Part shown: positions 1-6,476 of the stretch, in pieces
Layout: the number at the start of each line of letters is the position of its first letter
How positions within the stretch are numbered: position 1 is the stretch's first letter
DNA from: an uncultured Erysipelotrichaceae bacterium
GTDB taxonomy: Bacteria > Bacillota_I > Bacilli_A > RF39 > UBA660
Direction of reading: 5' to 3'
Length of the DNA stretch: 7,291 bases
Assembly (NCBI GenBank): GCA_902795675.1
Contig: CADBLZ010000015.1
Coordinates: forward strand, 1 to 7,291
The notes under the pieces: model-generated
What the model saw: the letters and a program-made list of their open reading frames with translations, nothing else
What the model was told of the DNA's origin: nothing
Databases searched by the model: none
Made by a program: the position numbers and the translations under genes

Positions 1-591
1 CTAATAATATGTGCATTCTCTGCAGTAGGTATTTATGGTGGCTTAATAAGACACGCATATTACTTTCTTCCATTATCAATATTTATCATCTTCTCTTTAG
101 TATTAATCTTCTTCTTATTAGAAAAAGTGTTACTAAAAAAATATGCACTATCACTTGTAATAATAACTACTATTTGCTTAGTATCATCATATTTCTTTGC
201 TAACTACAAAGAATCCATGTTTAAAGATAAAAAAGATTTATTCCAATATAAGTTTGCTGAAATAATTAATAAAGATGAAGAAGCAACATTACTTGAAATA
301 GGTTTACTAGATCCAGGAGTATATACCGTTACTGGTTTATTCCCAAGTACATATTACTTTGAAACCCAAAATATTGATTACCTCCTATATCCAAATATAC
401 TTGATTCACTAAATAGTTATATAAATAACAAAGAAGTAAAATACATTGTCTTCTTTACTGCCTCAGGCATAGAACCAACAATATATAATTATCCAAATCT
501 ATTAACAAATTATGAAATAGTTTTACAATCTAAAAGTACATTTGAAGGTTATGATGCAGATGAAATGCTATTAAGAGTAAAAGAAGATTAA
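1..591 (+). CDS. C-terminal part of a polytopic membrane protein, probable GT-C family glycosyltransferase (5' end outside window)
   Basis: The frame is open from base 1 to the TAA at 589-591, so this is the last 196 codons of a longer gene; a GTG at 127 is internal, not a start. The visible part begins with three hydrophobic segments (about residues 1-16, 20-42 and 47-66). A soluble C-terminal region of about 130 residues follows, presumably extracytoplasmic. It carries the stretch LLDPGVYTVTGLFPSTYYF, which resembles the 'LDxGFYTxxGIVPxxxYF' block I associate with the C-terminal domain of Firmicutes GT-C/GT39-like membrane proteins in wall-polysaccharide loci. That assignment rests on recalled similarity. 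The catalytic first loop is off the window, so activity and substrate cannot be judged. A terminator overlaps the stop codon, so this is the last gene of its transcript. It could instead be a related polymer-biosynthesis membrane protein with no transferase function. Confidence 0.72.
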   Translation, partial: LIICAFSAVGIYGGLIRHAYYFLPLSIFIIFSLVLIFFLLEKVLLKKYALSLVIITTICLVSSYFFANYKESMFKDKKDLFQYKFAEIINKDEEATLLEIGLLDPGVYTVTGLFPSTYYFETQNIDYLLYPNILDSLNSYINNKEVKYIVFFTASGIEPTIYNYPNLLTNYEIVLQSKSTFEGYDADEMLLRVKED

Positions 592-612
592 TATCTTCTT
601 TTTATCTTTTTA
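579..612 (+). terminator. Intrinsic terminator after the first gene
   Basis: A perfect 10-bp inverted repeat, AAAAGAAGAT (579-588) and ATCTTCTTTT (593-602), has a 4-base loop (TAAT) and leads into a T-rich tail reaching about 611. The stop codon of the upstream gene (589-591) lies in the loop. The stem is A/T-rich with only two G-C pairs, so strength is uncertain, but position and T tail fit rho-independent termination. Confidence 0.7.
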
Positions 613-639
613 TGCTATAATACATTAGATTGGAGTTGG
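613..639 (+). promoter_or_regulatory. Extended -10 promoter and SD for the COG0523 GTPase gene
   Basis: TGCTATAAT at 613-621 is a consensus extended -10 element (TG, one base, TATAAT). No convincing -35 box lies 16-18 bases upstream, where the terminator arm sits; this is typical for extended -10 promoters. Transcription should begin near 628, giving a leader of under 20 bases. GGAG at 632-635 lies 9 bases before the ATG at 645 and acts as the Shine-Dalgarno. No inverted repeat resembling a Zur operator is visible. Confidence 0.72.
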
Positions 640-644
640 TATAA

Positions 645-1760
645 ATGTTTAAATCAGTACCTATAACATTAATAACAGGTTATTTAGGAAGTGGTAAAAC
701 CACTTTATTAAATAACATCTTAAATAACAAAGATAACTTAAAAATAGCTGTTATCGTAAACGATATTGGTGAAGTAAATATCGATGCTTCACTAATCGAA
801 AAGGGTGGTGTAGTTAATTCTAAAGATGAATCTTTAGTACCACTACAAAATGGTTGCATTTGTTGTAACCTAAAAACAGATTTATTAAATCAAATTAATG
901 ATTTACTAGAAATGAAAAAGTTTGATCATATTATTATTGAAGCAAGTGGAATTTGTGAACCAATTCCTATTGCTCAAACTTTACAAGCAGTAGAAGATGC
1001 ATACTTACAATACAAAATGCCAAGACTTTGTTATCTAGATTCAATTATATCAGTAGTTGATGCTAAAAGATTAAGTGCTGAATTTAATGATGGAGAATCA
1101 TTAACTAAAGAAAACATTGAAGATGATGACTTAGAAAAACTAGTTATTCAACAAATCGAATTCTGTAATACAATCATCTTAAATAAAATAGATGAAGTAT
1201 CTAAAGATGAATTAAATAAGATTAAAACAATTATAAAAGCATTACAACCTAATGCTAATATAATTGAAACTAATTATTCAAAAGTTGATTTAAAAGAAAT
1301 CTTAGATACACATAAGTTTAGTTTTGAAAAAGCTGCTACATCTTCAGGTTGGTATGAAGCTTTAGAAAACGAAGAAGATGAAGATGAATCAGGTGAAGTA
1401 TTAGAATATGGTATTTCAACATTTGTATATGAAAGAAGAAAACCATTTAACAGAGAAAAGTTTGTTAACTTTGTTGAAAACTTCCCTAAAGGAGTTATTA
1501 GATCAAAAGGTATTCTATATTTTGATGAAGATGAAAGAATGTCTTTCATGTTTGAATCATCTGGTGTCTTAAAAGATTTATATGAAGCTGGTTTATGGTT
1601 AATTGAAGAAGAACCTTCATTCCAAAAAGAAGTGCTAGCTCAAAATCCAGACTTACAAAAAGATTGGGATCCTGAATATGGTGACAAGATGGTAAAACTA
1701 GTATTCATTGGCCAACATATGGATAAAGAATCAATCATTAAAGAATTAGATCAAATATAA
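645..1760 (+). CDS. COG0523/CobW-family P-loop GTPase, putative metallochaperone
   Basis: The 371-residue protein has the family hallmarks in order. They are Walker A GYLGSGKTT (residues 12-20), the signature CxCC metal motif in NGCICCNL (C71, C73, C74), the Walker B-proximal EASGICEPIPI (99-109), the guanine-specificity motif NKID (180-183) and a CobW C-terminal domain (about 255-370) ending in a FIGQHMD-type block. COG0523 proteins use GTP hydrolysis to deliver metal ions, often zinc (ZagA/YciC, ZNG1) or cobalt (CobW), to client proteins in the cytoplasm. The linker between the domains carries an acidic run (residues 241-249, mostly Glu and Asp) rather than the His-rich stretch seen in many members. 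The start is fixed by GGAG at 632-635. The gene appears monocistronic, between its own promoter and a convergent terminator. Family assignment is very secure. Metal and client are unknown: no Zur box and no metal-uptake neighbour is visible. Confidence 0.95.
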   Translation: MFKSVPITLITGYLGSGKTTLLNNILNNKDNLKIAVIVNDIGEVNIDASLIEKGGVVNSKDESLVPLQNGCICCNLKTDLLNQINDLLEMKKFDHIIIEASGICEPIPIAQTLQAVEDAYLQYKMPRLCYLDSIISVVDAKRLSAEFNDGESLTKENIEDDDLEKLVIQQIEFCNTIILNKIDEVSKDELNKIKTIIKALQPNANIIETNYSKVDLKEILDTHKFSFEKAATSSGWYEALENEEDEDESGEVLEYGISTFVYERRKPFNREKFVNFVENFPKGVIRSKGILYFDEDERMSFMFESSGVLKDLYEAGLWLIEEEPSFQKEVLAQNPDLQKDWDPEYGDKMVKLVFIGQHMDKESIIKELDQI

Positions 1761-1795
1761 AAAGAAGAGATTATTCTCTCTTCTTTTTATTTTTA
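1759..1795. terminator. Bidirectional terminator between the GTPase and yfhO genes
   Basis: A perfect 12-bp inverted repeat, AAAAAGAAGAGA (1759-1770) and TCTCTTCTTTTT (1777-1788), has a 6-base loop. T runs follow on the plus strand (1784-1794), and the A run at 1759-1763 supplies a T run for minus-strand transcripts. It serves both convergent genes. The GTPase stop (1758-1760) enters the left arm, the yfhO stop (1771-1773) is in the loop, and the right arm encodes most of the final Lys-Lys-Lys-Arg-Glu of YfhO. Confidence 0.8.
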
Positions 1796-4137
1796 ATTAT
1801 AAGTATAACTAAACCAATTCCCGTAACAATACTAATAATAATAGGTACAGTTAAATTCCATTTATAAACCATCATAATATGGTGTTTTCCATTACTTGTC
1901 TTAATACCTATTAAACTATCAAATACTTTAATAGCATCAGTTTCTTTACCATCAACATATATATGCCAATTAGTATCATATGGAATAGAGGTGAAGATGA
2001 TATCATCATTCTTAACTGTAATATCTCCTTCAATATGATTATCTTTATAATAAGTATACTTAATTTCATTTTCCTTTAGTAAGTTATATAGTTCATTATA
2101 CTTATCATCATTTACTTTATAGAAATTCATCTTTGGTTCAACCTCAGAATAAATACTTATAATTTCTCCCTTTTTAAAATTATTAGAATAAGCATAATAT
2201 AAGTATGATGCTCTATCAGCACTAAGGTTTTCATACTCAGATGGCAAATAAGTTATTTCCATATTAAATAATGCCATCTTATCTTTATATATAAAATAAT
2301 TTACAAAATTATCAGCTTTTATTGTATACATACCATCTTCTGGTATAACAAAATAATACTTATTTTTATCTATAGTACTTTGTTTTATTTCAATATCAAT
2401 TTGTTCATTAATGTTATCAATTCCAAATATTTCATTTATATATCCATTAATTTCTTTTGTAGAATTAATAATATCATCATTAGTGTTAACTATTACATTT
2501 AATGTATTACTATTAACAGTAAATAACTTATTAATGTATTTACCATTATTTTCAATATTAAATAACAACTTAGATACGGAATTCATACCGCCACAAACAC
2601 CTTGATTCATCCAATCACTTTTACAAGAGAAACCATAAAGTATTTTAATGGTATTGTAATATCTCATTGAACTAAAGAAATTAACTGATGGCACATTAGC
2701 GTAGTAATTTAATCCAGCCCCATAAGTATTAGTTCTATATTCAAATGTTTCGTTAGCATAAGTATCGATTTTATCTGTTTTATTATTCTCTTTAATAGAG
2801 TTTGATAAACCAATTATTGATTCTACTATAATAAGTAATACTATTAGTACTTTAACAATTTTCTTATTAAATAGTTTAAATAGAATAATAAAGCTATAAA
2901 TAGAAATCATAATTAAATTTAATATATATAGTTTTAAAGATATATTACCAGATAATAGAGAATAGATTAGTAAGCCATATAAAACAATATTAAATATAAA
3001 TCCTATTTTATTAAATTCGCTTTTAACTTTCATATTATCAATAAAACGATCAACTATAAATAAAACAAATAAGAAGGAATAACGGTATAAGAAATTAATT
3101 GGAATATGGAATGCATTAAACATATAATCCAACTTAGGAATAAAGAATAAACATATGAATAAAACAAGTTCTATTAAACTAATAATCTTATACTTTCTAT
3201 TAATCTTTTTATTAAAGAAATAATAAATAAAATTAATAAAGATAAACATACTTACACATAAGTTAACTAAACCATTTTGATAAGGTGATTCAAATGTAAT
3301 TGCGTTACCATAGAATAATCCTGAAATAAAACTTCCTAAATGAAGTCCACTCATTTCTAAATTAGAAGGACTAACAATTAACATCTTTATAAATGAATTA
3401 TATAAATAATATACATAAGGAGCTAAAAGAAGGAAAGAAGTAAGTGTACTTAAGAAGATAACATCAAACTTTCTAATTCTATCTTTAGCACTCATTTTAT
3501 TACTAAATATTTTGATTAAGAAATATACAATTGTATAACATCCGATTGAAAATCCTAAATAGAAATTACATAGATCAATATAAGCTAAAACAATAATGTA
3601 TAATAATGGTTTTTCCTCATCTAATAACTTATCTAAAGCGTATTTAAATAAAGGGAAGATCATCATAATATCTAACCACATTATTTGAAAATAATAAGCT
3701 AAAAACCAACCAGAGAATACATAACCTAAAGTAGCAACAATACTTATGAAATGATCATCTTCGCTTCTTTTAAGTGAATAGAAAGTCATTACTACTGTTC
3801 CCATTAATAACTTAATTAGAATGACTAAGAAAAACATCATTTCTGGATTATTAGTTATTAATGCTATTAGATTAAGCGGACTATTTAAATAATATAAAAT
3901 ATTAAAAATAGTTGGATTACCTAAACCAGCAATAAATGAATAACTAAGTAAATTACCAGTCTTAATACTCATAATAAAATTATATAAGAATGGTTGATAT
4001 TGATAATAGGAATCAGTAATAGCGAGTGTTTCATTACCAAAAGGAAAAATATCTTTAATCTTTAATGTAATACAAAAGAGTAAAGATACAATTAATATAT
4101 TAAATAAATAAGTTAATATTTTTTTATGTTCTTTCAT
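1771..4137 (-). CDS. yfhO: YfhO-family membrane protein, probable GT-C type lipoteichoic acid/envelope glycosyltransferase
   Basis: This 788-residue protein has the YfhO architecture. TM1 is at about 8-27. A first extracytoplasmic loop follows with an acidic residue in ITDSYYQYQPF (D42) and a GLGNP...YYLNSPLNL block (71-90). Many further membrane segments run to about residue 445 and include the MWLD motif (153-156). A large extracytoplasmic domain (about 450-760) ends in a WHIYVDGKE...GKHHIMMVYKW region (724-760), followed by a last TM (762-782) and a basic tail. In Bacillus subtilis and Staphylococcus aureus, YfhO transfers a sugar (GlcNAc) from its undecaprenyl-phosphate carrier to lipoteichoic acid, with CsbB as the lipid-loading partner. 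The divergent neighbour here is such a GT2, which supports the role. The start is ATG 4135-4137: AAGGGG (4144-4149) lies 6 bases upstream. The in-frame TTG at 4183-4185 overlaps the likely -35 box and has no SD. The acceptor and sugar are inferred, not seen. Confidence 0.9.
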   Translation of the reverse strand: MKEHKKILTYLFNILIVSLLFCITLKIKDIFPFGNETLAITDSYYQYQPFLYNFIMSIKTGNLLSYSFIAGLGNPTIFNILYYLNSPLNLIALITNNPEMMFFLVILIKLLMGTVVMTFYSLKRSEDDHFISIVATLGYVFSGWFLAYYFQIMWLDIMMIFPLFKYALDKLLDEEKPLLYIIVLAYIDLCNFYLGFSIGCYTIVYFLIKIFSNKMSAKDRIRKFDVIFLSTLTSFLLLAPYVYYLYNSFIKMLIVSPSNLEMSGLHLGSFISGLFYGNAITFESPYQNGLVNLCVSMFIFINFIYYFFNKKINRKYKIISLIELVLFICLFFIPKLDYMFNAFHIPINFLYRYSFLFVLFIVDRFIDNMKVKSEFNKIGFIFNIVLYGLLIYSLLSGNISLKLYILNLIMISIYSFIILFKLFNKKIVKVLIVLLIIVESIIGLSNSIKENNKTDKIDTYANETFEYRTNTYGAGLNYYANVPSVNFFSSMRYYNTIKILYGFSCKSDWMNQGVCGGMNSVSKLLFNIENNGKYINKLFTVNSNTLNVIVNTNDDIINSTKEINGYINEIFGIDNINEQIDIEIKQSTIDKNKYYFVIPEDGMYTIKADNFVNYFIYKDKMALFNMEITYLPSEYENLSADRASYLYYAYSNNFKKGEIISIYSEVEPKMNFYKVNDDKYNELYNLLKENEIKYTYYKDNHIEGDITVKNDDIIFTSIPYDTNWHIYVDGKETDAIKVFDSLIGIKTSNGKHHIMMVYKWNLTVPIIISIVTGIGLVILIIKNKKKRE

Positions 4138-4143
4138 ATTAAT

Positions 4144-4185
4144 CCCCTTATTTATAATACTATAAAAAGAGAATAATATAAACAA
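4144..4185 (-). promoter_or_regulatory. Probable yfhO promoter and SD
   Basis: On the minus strand, TTGTTT (4180-4185) could be the -35 box, with TAGTAT (4157-4162) 17 bases downstream as the -10. Overlapping alternatives TATAGT (4159-4164) and TATTAT (4154-4159) are equally TATAAT-like, so the exact -10 is ambiguous. Transcription would start around 4147-4152, just before or at the Shine-Dalgarno AAGGGG (4144-4149), giving a very short leader. Confidence 0.5.
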
Positions 4186-4194
4186 ATAAATATG

Positions 4195-4216
4195 TGCTAT
4201 AATAATTTATGTGAGG
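4195..4216 (+). promoter_or_regulatory. Extended -10 promoter and SD for the GT2 gene
   Basis: TGCTATAAT at 4195-4203 is identical to the extended -10 element in front of the GTPase gene. No good -35 hexamer precedes it. The start point is expected near 4210, and the SD GAGG (4213-4216) is 7 bases before the ATG at 4224, so the leader is only about 14 bases. The element lies back to back with the yfhO promoter, so RNA polymerase binding for the two genes is within about 50 bases. Confidence 0.7.
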
Positions 4217-4223
4217 TATCCAT

Positions 4224-5180
4224 ATGAACAAAACATTATATATCATACTTCCATGTTATAACGAAGAGGAAGTACTACCAGAAACAATTAAAGTATTAAA
4301 TTCAAAACTAAAAGAACTAATTAAAAATAAAAAAATATCTAAAGATAGTAAAGTCCTTTTTATTAATGATGGTTCAAAAGATGATACGTGGAATATCATA
4401 AAAGAAACTAGTTCTAAAAACGACTTATTTACGGGTGTTTCATTATCTCATAATGTTGGTCAACAAAAAGCTTTACTAGCAGGTTATATGGTAGCTAAAG
4501 AACATGCTGATGTTGTCGTTTCCATGGATACTGACTTACAAGATGACATATCTGTCATCGATGAAATGATTGAAAAATATAATGAAGGATCAGACATCAT
4601 CTATGGTGTTAGATCATCAAGAGATACAGATACATGGTTTAAAAGAAATACTGCTTTATTCTTCTATAAACTAGTAAAAAAGCTTGGCATAGAAATAGTT
4701 TATAATCATGCAGAATATCGTTTAGTAACTAAAAGAGTGTTAGATGGTTTATCAAACTATAAAGAAGTTAATCTATTCCTAAGAGGTATCTTCCCATTAA
4801 TAGGTTTTAAATCAGATATCGTATACTATAGAAGATTACCAAGAACGGCTGGTAAAACAAAGTACCCGCTTAATAAACTATTAAGTACAGCATGGGAAGG
4901 AATTACGTCATTTAGTATTGAACCAATAAAGTTAATTCTTAACTTAGGTATTATTACATCTATAATATCTTTCGTCCTAATGATTATCTTCTTAGTATCA
5001 TCTATAATAAATGCTGAGTTTGATACCTTAATATTTATTGCTATCTCAATATACTTATCATTAGGTATCATCTTATTATCAATAGGTATAATAGGGGAAT
5101 ATATTGGTAAAACATATATCGAATCAAAACACCGTCCTCGTTATATCATTAGTGAAAACTTATTAGAACAAAAAAAATAA
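4224..5180 (+). CDS. GT2 family polyprenyl-phosphate glycosyltransferase (CsbB/GtrB/DPM1-like)
   Basis: The 318-residue protein starts with a GT-A fold glycosyltransferase domain (about 1-225). It shows LPCYNEEE (9-16), INDGSKDDT (47-56), SHNVGQQKALLAGY (75-88) and the metal/nucleotide-sugar binding DTDLQD (102-107). The acceptor-side region has EYRLVTKRV (164-172), followed by RTAGKTKYP (207-215). Two C-terminal TM segments (about 236-262 and 267-291) and the IGIIGEYIGKTY block (287-298) are typical of the CsbB/GtrB/ArnC branch. Such enzymes transfer a sugar from a nucleotide donor to undecaprenyl phosphate at the inner face of the membrane. The divergently placed YfhO gene is the expected downstream transferase, as in the B. 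subtilis csbB-yfhO pair, so CsbB is the best functional match. The sugar cannot be read from sequence. The start is set by GAGG at 4213-4216. The gene is followed directly by a terminator and appears monocistronic. Confidence 0.93.
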   Translation: MNKTLYIILPCYNEEEVLPETIKVLNSKLKELIKNKKISKDSKVLFINDGSKDDTWNIIKETSSKNDLFTGVSLSHNVGQQKALLAGYMVAKEHADVVVSMDTDLQDDISVIDEMIEKYNEGSDIIYGVRSSRDTDTWFKRNTALFFYKLVKKLGIEIVYNHAEYRLVTKRVLDGLSNYKEVNLFLRGIFPLIGFKSDIVYYRRLPRTAGKTKYPLNKLLSTAWEGITSFSIEPIKLILNLGIITSIISFVLMIIFLVSSIINAEFDTLIFIAISIYLSLGIILLSIGIIGEYIGKTYIESKHRPRYIISENLLEQKK

Positions 5181-5201
5181 CATCAAACGATGTTATTTTT
5201 T
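5172..5201. terminator. Bidirectional terminator between the GT2 and EIIB-like genes
   Basis: A perfect 13-bp inverted repeat, AAAAAATAACATC (5172-5184) and GATGTTATTTTTT (5189-5201), has an AAAC loop. The flanking A run and T run provide a U tract on either strand. The GT2 stop codon (5178-5180) is in the left arm and the EIIB-like stop (5200-5202) overlaps the end of the right arm, so one hairpin ends both convergent genes. Confidence 0.85.
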
Positions 5202-5517
5202 ATTTAACTATATCTTTAATATAATTCTTAAGTACTTTAGCATCTTTACCAAAGATAATCTTAACTTGATTATCTACTTCAACAATACCTTGAGCACCTA
5301 ACTTTTGAATACCACTTTTATCTACCTTACTAGTATCTTTTACTATTACCTTAAGTCTAGACATATTTACTTCAGCATTAATAATATTATCTTTACCACC
5401 AAGGAATTTAACTAACTTATTAACTTCTGAAGAAAAGTCCTTACTATTTAACTTAATTACAACTAAAGCAATAATAATTAGAACAGCAAGTATTATTAAA
5501 TAATGATACCATTCCAT
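5200..5517 (-). CDS. Small membrane-anchored PTS EIIB-like domain protein lacking the phosphorylation cysteine
   Basis: The 105-residue protein has one N-terminal TM segment (about 5-22), a short linker, and one domain (about 29-105) matching the glucose-family PTS EIIB fold. Visible blocks are FLGGKDNI (38-45), SRLKVIVKDTSKVD (53-66), LGAQGIVEV (73-81) and IFGKDAKVL (88-96). In active EIIB domains the sequence before the RL pair is A-C-I-T-R-L, with the Cys phosphorylated. Here the aligned stretch is V-N-M-S-R-L, so Asn51 replaces Cys, and the protein has no cysteine at all. No EIIC or EIIA is present in the window. It therefore probably does not carry phosphate for sugar transport and may be a binding or regulatory module at the membrane. 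The ATG at 5515-5517 follows GGTGAT (5524-5529) at 6 bases. A 29-bp gap containing its own -10 box separates it from the upstream gene. The family match is good; the function is unknown. Confidence 0.85.
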   Translation of the reverse strand: MEWYHYLIILAVLIIIALVVIKLNSKDFSSEVNKLVKFLGGKDNIINAEVNMSRLKVIVKDTSKVDKSGIQKLGAQGIVEVDNQVKIIFGKDAKVLKNYIKDIVK

Positions 5518-5523
5518 TAATTC

Positions 5524-5564
5524 ATCACCACACTCATTATACTATATTAAGATTTATTATACAA
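5524..5564 (-). promoter_or_regulatory. Probable internal promoter and SD for the EIIB-like gene
   Basis: On the minus strand, a perfect TATAAT (5536-5541) lies 17 bases downstream of TTGTAT (5559-5564), a weak -35 match inside the 3' end of the upstream gene. The start point would be near 5529, directly at the SD GGTGAT (5524-5529). The EIIB-like gene may thus be transcribed alone as well as by read-through from the gene before it, as no terminator is visible between them. Confidence 0.55.
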
Positions 5565-6461
5565 TCTGAATAAATTGAAACTAGGATAATTATTAAGTCT
5601 TAATTGAATATTATTTGTTCCTAATCCATTACTAACATAAATATCAGTATCTTGGATTCTTTCATACTCTTTATAATGTTTATTACTATCTTTATTAATA
5701 AATATAGGACGAATAATGTTTACTAAACCACCTAGAGTATCTCCTCCTAATATTAAAGAAGGGGAGTAGTTCATTAATTCATCAATACTATTAGTTTGAT
5801 GAGTAAGAACAATCTTATATAAACCATTTACTTGTATTCCATTAATATCTTTATTTAAAATACTATAATCTGGATTAGTATCTATTGTACTAAAACCACT
5901 TATTAAAATAGGTGTATTACCTTCAAAATAGATTAGTTTGGTTTCATTATTTAAAAGAATAAAACCGCTCTTATCTAATATATCTTTATAATAATCATTA
6001 TGATAATCGTCATCACCATAAATAGCAAACTTATACATCTTAGCATCTAACTTACCAAATTCTTCAATTAAGTAATTAAGATTATCTTCACTTAAATTAA
6101 CACTCTTATCAACTAAATCACCAGTAAATACTAAAATATCCGGTTTTAGTTTGTTAATATTACTTACAATTCTTTTAATTTCTTCCTTATTAATTGAAGT
6201 TCCATAATGAATATCACTAAATTGAACTATCTTAAATCCATCAAAAGAACTAGGAATTAAAGCTGATTCAACTTTGTATTCTTTATTACCGAATACTTTA
6301 GTTTCAACTGTAATACCATAAGCAATAATAAGTATAAGTATTAGAACCCCTATAATAATAGCTTTTTGCCATTTAGTTAATCTGGGTGTTTCAACAACTT
6401 CTTCTTCAGAAGTTTCTTCGTTAATCTCATACTTTTGCATTCTTGTATTATAATCGTTCAT
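5547..6461 (-). CDS. Membrane-anchored metallophosphoesterase-like protein (YkuE/YaeI type) with altered active site
   Basis: The 304-residue protein has a cytosolic acidic N-terminal tail (Glu-rich, 13-25), one TM helix (about 33-50) and an outward-facing calcineurin-like phosphoesterase domain (about 74-303). Intact motifs are SDIHYG (D83, H85), TGDLVD (D115, D118) and LTH (H221). The usual GNH(D/E) motif reads GDDDYHN, placing Asp150 and Asp151 at the bridging Asn and catalytic His. The usual GHxHGG motif reads GDTLGG, placing Asp241 and Leu243 at two metal-binding His. The C-terminal SNGLGT...LRLNNYPSFNLFRL block is typical of the YkuE-like branch, whose active members are proposed to act on envelope or lipid phosphoesters. 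Canonical two-metal catalysis seems unlikely. The start is ATG 6459-6461, after AAGGG (6470-6474); the GTG three codons earlier (6468-6470) overlaps that SD. It follows the CPBP gene by 15 bases, so the two are probably cotranscribed. Confidence 0.88.
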   Translation of the reverse strand: MNDYNTRMQKYEINEETSEEEVVETPRLTKWQKAIIIGVLILILIIAYGITVETKVFGNKEYKVESALIPSSFDGFKIVQFSDIHYGTSINKEEIKRIVSNINKLKPDILVFTGDLVDKSVNLSEDNLNYLIEEFGKLDAKMYKFAIYGDDDYHNDYYKDILDKSGFILLNNETKLIYFEGNTPILISGFSTIDTNPDYSILNKDINGIQVNGLYKIVLTHQTNSIDELMNYSPSLILGGDTLGGLVNIIRPIFINKDSNKHYKEYERIQDTDIYVSNGLGTNNIQLRLNNYPSFNLFRLYNKS

Positions 6462-6476
6462 TATAATCACCCTTTA

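Noticed and set aside
9..203. Open frame of 64 codons on the plus strand
   Set aside because: It overlaps in another frame the truncated membrane-protein gene, which is open from base 1, and has no SD or family resemblance.
127..591. Treating the GTG at 127 as the true start of a 154-residue protein
   Set aside because: The same frame is open back to base 1 and encodes further hydrophobic segments; the GTG has no SD, so the gene is simply cut by the window edge.
1274..1549. Minus-strand open frame of 91 codons inside the GTPase gene
   Set aside because: Antisense shadow of the acidic, GAA/GAT-rich part of a well-supported gene; it yields a low-complexity Ser run and no known motif.
2411..2605. 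Plus-strand open frame of 64 codons inside yfhO
   Set aside because: Antisense to a conserved-family coding region, without SD or recognisable domain.
4138..4185. Upstream TTG start that would add 16 residues to YfhO
   Set aside because: The TTG overlaps the likely -35 box and lacks an SD, whereas the ATG at 4135-4137 has AAGGGG at good spacing and begins with a normal basic N-terminus before TM1.
4826..5071. Minus-strand open frame of 81 codons inside the GT2 gene
   Set aside because: Antisense to the conserved acceptor-side region and TM segments of the GT2; no SD or supporting signal.
5200..6461. Possibility that the altered motifs in the phosphoesterase-like and EIIB-like genes reflect frameshifts or pseudogene decay
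   Set aside because: Both frames are uninterrupted, flanking family motifs are intact, and each gene has a good SD, so the changes look like point substitutions in maintained genes.
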